A stretch of 64,000 nucleotides of DNA from Epichloe hybrida (Eukaryota; Ascomycota; Sordariomycetes; Hypocreales; Clavicipitaceae): assembly GCA_019022495.1 (NCBI GenBank), contig JAFEKR010000021.1, forward strand, positions 62,001 through 126,000, read 5' to 3'. This document shows positions 58,182-64,000 of the stretch, piece after piece. Below the pieces are notes generated by a model. The model was not told the origin of the DNA, did not search any database, and saw only the letters and a program-made list of their open reading frames with translations. The translations under genes and the position numbers were made by a program. The stretch's first letter is position 1; each line of letters opens with the position of its first letter.

Positions 58182-60364
58182 TTAGTCATCGCCTCCTCCG
58201 ACGCCGGGGGCACCACCTCCCATTTGCGCCTTCTTGGCACTGCAGATATCGTCGACTCTCAATAACAAGCAAGCGGCCTGTATTCGCGTTAGCGCAAAAC
58301 GCTTCTCTACGACTTCAAACACCAATCTCCAGGCGACAAAGCCCGTGTTATACGTACCTCAATGGCAGTCTTGAGACTTTGCAACTTGATCGCCTCGGGC
58401 TCCCACACACCATATTCCTTCATGTCCACAATAGTGCCTTCATCGCCATTGACACCCCATGAGCTCTTGCCCTCGGTCTGCTTGGCTCGCAGATCCGTCA
58501 AAACACGGACGGGGCTCTTGCCGGCGTTCTGGACCAACGTGCGAGGAATGACCTCCAAGGCATCCGCGATGGCCTTGTATGGCCACTGCTGAACGCCCTC
58601 GATGCCCTTGGCCAGTTGTGCCAGTCGAACAGAAACAGCCATCTCGGTGGCACCGCCACCAGGCGACAATCGCGGGTGGAACATGACGTTGCGGGCAACG
58701 CCCATGGCGTCCTGCAGGTTTCGCTCGATCTCGTTGAGAATATCCTTGGATGGGCCGCGGAGAAGGACAGTGCAAGCTTTGGGGTCTTTGCACTTGGTGA
58801 GGAAGGTGAAGTACTCGTCGCCAATCTTTTCAATCTCGAACAGACCACACTGAGTGCCGACGTCGGAGTCTTGGAGGTCGTCCACCCGGTTGACAATGGT
58901 GGCACCAGCGGCGCGGGCTATTCTGTTGTTGTCTGTCTTGCGCACTCGTCGCAGAGCTGTGATATTGGCCTTGATGAAGTAGTGTTGAGCCAGATCTGGG
59001 TGCAAAGGAAGGGTTAGTCAGCGGCAAATAGATCAAGGGCCCAGGGTTAGAAAGCACGTCCCACTAGACGGGGTCAATAAGTGAAGCTGAGCTTTTCTCC
59101 CTGAAATGAACACGTTCAAGACTCACCTGAGACACCCTTCTCGGTGATGACAAGATCAGGCTTGACAGCGATGATGGCATCACACATGGCCTTTACCTGT
59201 TCCTCTTCAATCTGCAGGATTCGGTTCCAGTCCTCCTCCTTGGAAATCTCAATGTTGGTTTGGGATTCTCCCTTCTTGTATTCTAGGGGGCAGTCGAGAA
59301 GGACAATTCGAGGGTTTTCGATACGTCGGCGCATCTTGGGGTGGGTGATATCCTTATTCAGCATCACGCCGTCCAGCACCTTGCTGTCTTCGATCTCACC
59401 ACCAGGCACCTTCTCGATGCGGGCATAGCGCTTGATATCAACCTCGGTCTTGCCGTTGCCAGCTTCCCAGGTTACCGTTCGCACGGCCTTGAGGGCAAGG
59501 TCGCACATTTGGCCCATCCACCGCGACACGAATTTTGTGCCAATGGAGGACGAGATGAGCTGGTGCATGGCCTTGTCGTCGTCGATGTCAATGGGCAGAG
59601 AAATTTCGTCGATAATCTTGATGGCATCTTCGAGAGCGCGCTTGAAGGCAGAGATGATGACAACGGGGTGAATGTTGCGTTCGAGCTGCGGCAGAGCCTG
59701 GGCGAGAATCTCGCCCGCTATCGAGGGAAGGAATGTTAGAAGCGGTGCACTCATATGCTACAGATAGCCTGTCGCCTGTGGGGGGGAGGGGGGAGGGGGG
59801 GTGTAGATGGGAGTATCTTGACGCCAACAAATGTTCTGTACGGCAACTCAATCACGTACCCAGGATGATGACGGTGGTGGTACCGTCACCGACTTCCTCG
59901 TCTTGTGTTCGGCTGAGCTCAATCATGCTCTTGGCGGCGGGATGCGACACCTCGATCTCTCTCAGGATAGCATGACCATCGTTGGTTAGGACGATACCAC
60001 CCATAGGGTCGAGAAGCATCTTGAGCATGGCCTTGGGACCGAGACATGATCGAATTATGTCGGCAACACTACATATGAAAGCGTTACAGATTTAGTGGGG
60101 GGGGGGAGTGGTGTGCGATGGTGGCGAGCATAATAAGGCCGGGGCAACGTACGTCTTTGCGGCAGCAATGTTGGATAACTGAGCTTTTCTTCCAGTCTGT
60201 CTCTCACCGCTATTGGTGTCTTGAGAAAGTTGCAGTCAGCATGATGTGTTGCAGTTGCAGATGTCGCGAAGCTCTAGGCAACCCGAATGCGAGCGCAGGA
60301 GCAGCACGGGACTAAAGAAAAAAAGCGTGCACCACTCACTCATAACCAGCACCGGAGCTTGCAT
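58182..60364 (-). CDS. CCT3: T-complex protein 1 subunit gamma (CCT3)
   Basis: Chaperonin subunit of the cytosolic CCT/TRiC ring that folds actin and tubulin, on the minus strand. Six exons: 60364-60340, 60219-60153, 60068-59860, 59717-59127, 58995-58358 and 58277-58182, all GT-AG and in frame, totalling 541 residues. MQAPVLVMNTNSGERQTGRK is the gamma N-terminus. The ATP-site motifs GPKAMLKMLLDPMGG, TNDGHAIL and EVGDGTTTVIIL are intact. PSKDILNEIERNLQDAMGVA, SPGGGATEMAVS and WPYKAIADALEVIPRTL are gamma-specific stretches. The tail KAQMGGGAPGVGGGDD is typical. The tiny first exon (25 bases) and intron-dense 5' end are usual for this gene in filamentous ascomycetes. Confidence 0.96.
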
Positions 60365-61849
60365 GTTGGGCAAGTTTTTCGACTCGAGGTCTGCTGCTGG
60401 AAGGAGGACACCGTAGAGAAAGGGAGAGTTGCAACACGGCCGAGCAGCTCACGATGATTGCAGACAGATGCTGGAGGGTGAGTGGGCGGGACAGGATGGA
60501 AATAGGAACAGGCAGAAGCAGAAGCAGAAGCAGAAGCGGAAGCAGAGGCGGGAGAATGAGAAGAGGGGCCCAACAACAAAATGTGCCCACGATAATGGTG
60601 TGCATACATACGTTAGGGATTTTTGGCGGGGAGCAGCCGAGCAGCCGTGTTTGGAACGCGGTGGAGCACCATGGACTTTGACTTCTGTGTGCGGCGCTGT
60701 GCTGTGCTGTTCTGTGCTGTGCTGTGGGGCGACGGCAGTTGATTGGCCGGCGATCATGACTTGCCGTGATGTAATAAAGAGACAACAGGTGGCGACTGTC
60801 CGCAGAATCGTATCACGAACTGTGCCCTTATTACAAGTCCTCAAAATGGAGTCTCTGCATCCCGACGCGGCTACACCGTCTTTCTGCATGCTGGAACTGT
60901 CAGTGCATGGCAAACATGTTGTTTGCGCGTTCTTGCACGACGGTGCTCGATTCTTTGTCACCATTACAGCACAAAATCCGGAAGGCAAAGGAGACCCTAT
61001 GAATCAGTTGAATAGCTTCAGAGAGGATCCCGATGATCCCGATGATCCCGGCATCATGTTTGAAGCTCATCAACAAGGAAGGCCACCTTTGCGCTGTCCA
61101 AGAATGCAGCAATTTCGATATTCACGGTGATATAAGTCCTTGGACTCAAATTGTTGACTCCTGAATTAACCCCCACAGGTTTACGCAATACTGGATCAAT
61201 TACATCTTGCACGTTGCGGTCAGAGGACATCTGCGATGAGTGAATTACAGTCTCAGGAGCAAATCCGCCAATGAATAGAAGTCAGTTAACTTACTCGGCC
61301 AAAGAGTACATGTGTTGTGATTTGGAGGAGCTCAAGGGGCAGACTTGGAGCCCAATGAGTACAGAATCCGAGTTCTTCCGACCAGATCTCGGTCGAAGGC
61401 TACTGTCTCGCCAGTCGGTCACGTCAATTTGCAGATGTTTTGTGCCACATGTTCAACGTATGTACCTCAATCCGCTCTTCCACAACCTTCTCTCGACGAA
61501 CATCTCCTTGGGCTCGAGCCGGTAAGGCTACACTTTCGTACCGACTGGGATATTAGACCAATCAGAAGAATCGTTACTCAAGGTCAACCACCCCTCGTGC
61601 CAGCTCTACATGTACATAAGGAGACAAACTTCTGCCATGGTGACGTACATCGACGCTAGTCCACATGTCGCTCCTTTCATTGGCTGCAGCTCAGGGCGCT
61701 TGCTTGTCCCCGCCAACGTTGGTCGTCAACCCTCTCTACCCCACCATCTTTGCATCTTTGGAGCTAAAGCTCGATTTCCTCTTTCTCTCAACAATACATG
61801 ACGTCCGCTTCAAACAACTTGTACCTCGAACCAATCCACTTCATTCATC
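60365..61849. other. Intergenic with short repeats, no recognised gene
   Basis: Promoter side of CCT3, with GCAGAA repeats (about 60513-60545) and a GCTGT repeat (60694-60727). A 95-codon frame from ATG 60846 (MESLHPDAATPSFCMLEL) has no family I know. The last 60 bases are the FKBP12 leader. Confidence 0.4.
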
Positions 61850-62521
61850 ATGGGTGTTACCAAGACTACTCTGAAGGAGGGCTCCGGCGCTCAGCCCACC
61901 AACGGCAAGACTGTCACCATCGAGTACACTGGCTGGCTCAAGGACGAGTCTAAGCCCGAGAACAAGGGAGACAAGTACGTCAAGCTGACACAGCCAAGAT
62001 TTGGCTCTCGATAACCCCATCTCTTGTAATGACTTGACTGACAGAGGACTTCACCTTGCAGATTCGATTCGTCCGTCGGCCGTGGCGACTTTGTCGTCAA
62101 GATTGGCGTTGGTCAGGTCATCAAGGGTATGCGGAAACATCACAATTGCGATTTGGAACTGGAACTGGAACTGGAATTGGAATTCGAATTCGAATTCGAA
62201 TTCGAATTGGGTAGAAGTCAAATCGCTAACGTACACATGCAGGCTGGGACGAAGGGGTCACCCAGATGAAGGTTGGCGAGAAGGCTACCCTCGACATCTC
62301 CCCCGACTACGGATACGGTGCCCGGTGAGCTTCGAGACAGCACATATACATTGTAGCTATGGCCTTGTCAGACTAACAAAGGATGCTATAGCGGCTTCCC
62401 TGGCCACATCCCCCCCAACTCCTCACTCATCTTGTGAGTCAACATTTTCTCTGCCAATTCGGTTGTTTTCATCCCCTTCTAACATGCTCTTAGCGATGTT
62501 GAGTTGAAGAAGGTTGCTTAG
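61850..62521 (+). CDS. FPR1: FKBP12-type peptidyl-prolyl isomerase
   Basis: A 113-residue FKBP12 with five exons: 61850-61974, 62062-62126, 62243-62324, 62392-62433 and 62494-62521, all in frame. [20 protein letters not shown] then [72 protein letters not shown] cover the whole fold. The FK506/rapamycin-pocket residues (Tyr in EYTGWL, Phe-Asp in FDSS, Val-Ile-x-x-Trp, Tyr in DYGYG, the final Phe) are present. The protein is cytosolic and is the receptor through which FK506 and rapamycin act on calcineurin and TOR. Intron 2 contains a hexamer repeat. Confidence 0.97.
62150..62210 (+). repeat. Intronic hexamer repeat in FKBP12
   Basis: Within intron 2, about four GGAACT/GGAATT units run into four to five GAATTC-type units. 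Confidence 0.85.
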
Positions 62522-64000
62522 ATTAACGGAAGTCTAAACATGAAGGTGTTGAGCGATGCTTGTGTGGGCGAAACGAGATAGATTCCATTTAGAGATCCAT
62601 CAGCAAAATGAATGCGCCTCGTGCCTCGGAGTTTAGCTCAACTTGCCACAAAACATGCCAGCCTTTTTCCTGACATCGTAGATTATCGTCCTTGAACATA
62701 CCGCCTGGGTTTGAGTCCCAGCTTAGCATGTCCATGGCGCGCGATTTTCTCAATAGCGAAGGAGATTCAAGACTTGTTCATGCAATTTTCGGGTACGACA
62801 CCTTACCATTGCAGATGGTCAATGAGCCACGAATTGGCACTAGACGAGTGCAACGACACATTGGGTTTCCAACGTGCTTGTATTCATATCGTCGGCTGAC
62901 CGTGACTGCAGATACCAGGCCCTTAAGAAGAGATGTGGAAAACAAAATGTACCTGATGATCTGATTGGCAATCCTGGAATGGCGGATGGCGGATCAATCT
63001 GTAGGCCCAAACAACCCAACGAAGTTTGCACTTGGCAACATTCCCAACAGTATCAAAGTCTCATTTACTCGGCAGGGCAGTTGTTCGTTGTGGAACTTTG
63101 CCGTTGCGGTTTGTGTCGGTCCTATTTTCCGAATATATGGGAGGTCATCCATTCGCTGACATGCGGAACTGACTCAATGTACTAAGACAAAGGGGTCGCG
63201 AAAGCATGCCAGCGAGAGAGACGGGTTTGGAAGGAACTCCTCGCCGGTTACACCGCCGACTCCAGCGTGAAAACCTCCAAGATCCGTGCCGACGGGTTCG
63301 GGAGCTCATTGTAGGAGGTATATCGCGAAAAGACGGGGCAGGCAGAGATGGTCGGGACGTGGATTTGGGGCCTCATCCAATCTTCAGACGAGAAGATGCG
63401 ATCGGGCATCAAAGTACTTTCAAACCCATCTGTGCAACCACAGAAATGAGATCGGCGCATCTAGATGACTTCTGCAAGCCAACTACTGGCGCCGCGATGA
63501 ACCTGCCGCGGAAAGGATGATGGATTTGATGAAACGAACGAGGACAGCGGACTTTATTCAAGCGGGCATAATCCGTAGCATTACATACATACATGGTGAT
63601 GATATACCTCGGATCGCAGTCCGTACTATTATTGTCTGGAGAGAGGTTTACGGAATTGCCGGCAATCGACTTGGCCAATTGTTCGGACATGCTTACCAAC
63701 CCTACATACGCCGCAATACGCCGTAACCGTCATCTTCTCGCTGTCTGCCTTTTCACGGCTCAACAACAATAACAACAAAGCGCACCCCCCCCGCCTTGGT
63801 CAAATATTGCATTCGCGGCGTTTACGAGACTGTCGCGGCTTGAAGCGGCAGAAGATAGGTGGTTGGGCCGCTCCCCGCATGGATCACAAACTGTTCGTGG
63901 CTTACATAAGACTAAGATGCACTAACGGGAAGGTGAAAGGTTTTTTTTTTTTTTTTTTTTTTTTCAATATACAACATGACAGCAAGCTATTATTGTACAT
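62522..64000. other. Right edge, no recognised gene
   Basis: 3' flank of FKBP12 and intergenic DNA. A hairpin resembling a T-arm (CTGGG...CCCAG, about 62704-62720) has no matching tRNA body. A T run of about 24 lies at 63941-63964. Open frames at 62692-63520 lack recognisable content. Confidence 0.4.

Noticed and set aside
60429..61130. 233-codon plus-strand ORF over the CCT3 promoter
   Set aside because: Its first half translates simple GCAGAA and GCTGT repeats and the rest has no recognisable domain.
62632..62720. A tRNA-like A-box (TAGCTCAACTTG) followed by a T-arm-like hairpin CTGGG/CCCAG
   Set aside because: No acceptor or anticodon stem pairs around it, and the loop TTTGAGT departs from the T-loop consensus.

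Overview
The window reads as nuclear DNA of a filamentous ascomycete, most likely a Sordariomycete and plausibly Hypocreales. The signs are short GT-AG introns of about 50-115 bases, Zn2Cys6 transcription factors, a fungal hybrid histidine kinase, and an AT-rich island in which CpA/TpG has almost vanished in favour of TpA, the footprint of repeat-induced point mutation (RIP). Genus-level placement is inference only. All calls come from reading the sequence; no database search was run.

Layout. 1-5.5 kb is gene-poor and holds a decayed DAL5-type transporter. 5.5-14.7 kb is a metabolic block: two short-chain dehydrogenases, a Zn2Cys6 regulator, an FAD aromatic-ring hydroxylase and, convergent with it, an intradiol ring-cleavage dioxygenase. 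Together these look like an aromatic-catabolism cluster that hydroxylates a phenolic to a catechol or hydroxyquinol and opens the ring towards 3-oxoadipate. 15.5-16.9 kb holds a decayed ORF and an APH-fold kinase that has no start codon. 17.0-21.8 kb is the RIP island: a Tc1/mariner Ant1-like element with intact 36-bp terminal repeats and a readable but stop-riddled transposase, a roughly 46-copy 16-bp minisatellite, and a second RIP-mutated block that cuts off the 3' end of a BBC1-like SH3 gene (21.8-24.1 kb).

25.9-31.8 kb is a housekeeping block: RTR1 CTD phosphatase, ribosomal protein S17, mitochondrial ribosomal protein MRP51 and tRNA-guanine transglycosylase, the last two divergent. 31.8-37.4 kb is accessory again, with a decayed Zn2Cys6 gene, a fungal-type unknown protein with an F-box-like start, and a frameshifted zinc-knuckle ORF resembling LINE ORF1. 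38.3-43.3 kb holds histidinol-phosphatase and a HOS3-type histone deacetylase, convergent. 43.3-47.2 kb is nearly empty apart from an HD-domain pseudogene fragment.

47.2-62.5 kb is conserved: a 2,092-residue hybrid histidine kinase, a DET1-like phosphoglycerate-mutase-family phosphatase divergent from a PRKRIP1-type nuclear protein, CCT gamma chaperonin subunit and FKBP12. The last 1.5 kb shows no gene. Genes are monocistronic. The notable biology is the aromatic cluster and the way a RIP island has eroded both of its neighbouring genes.
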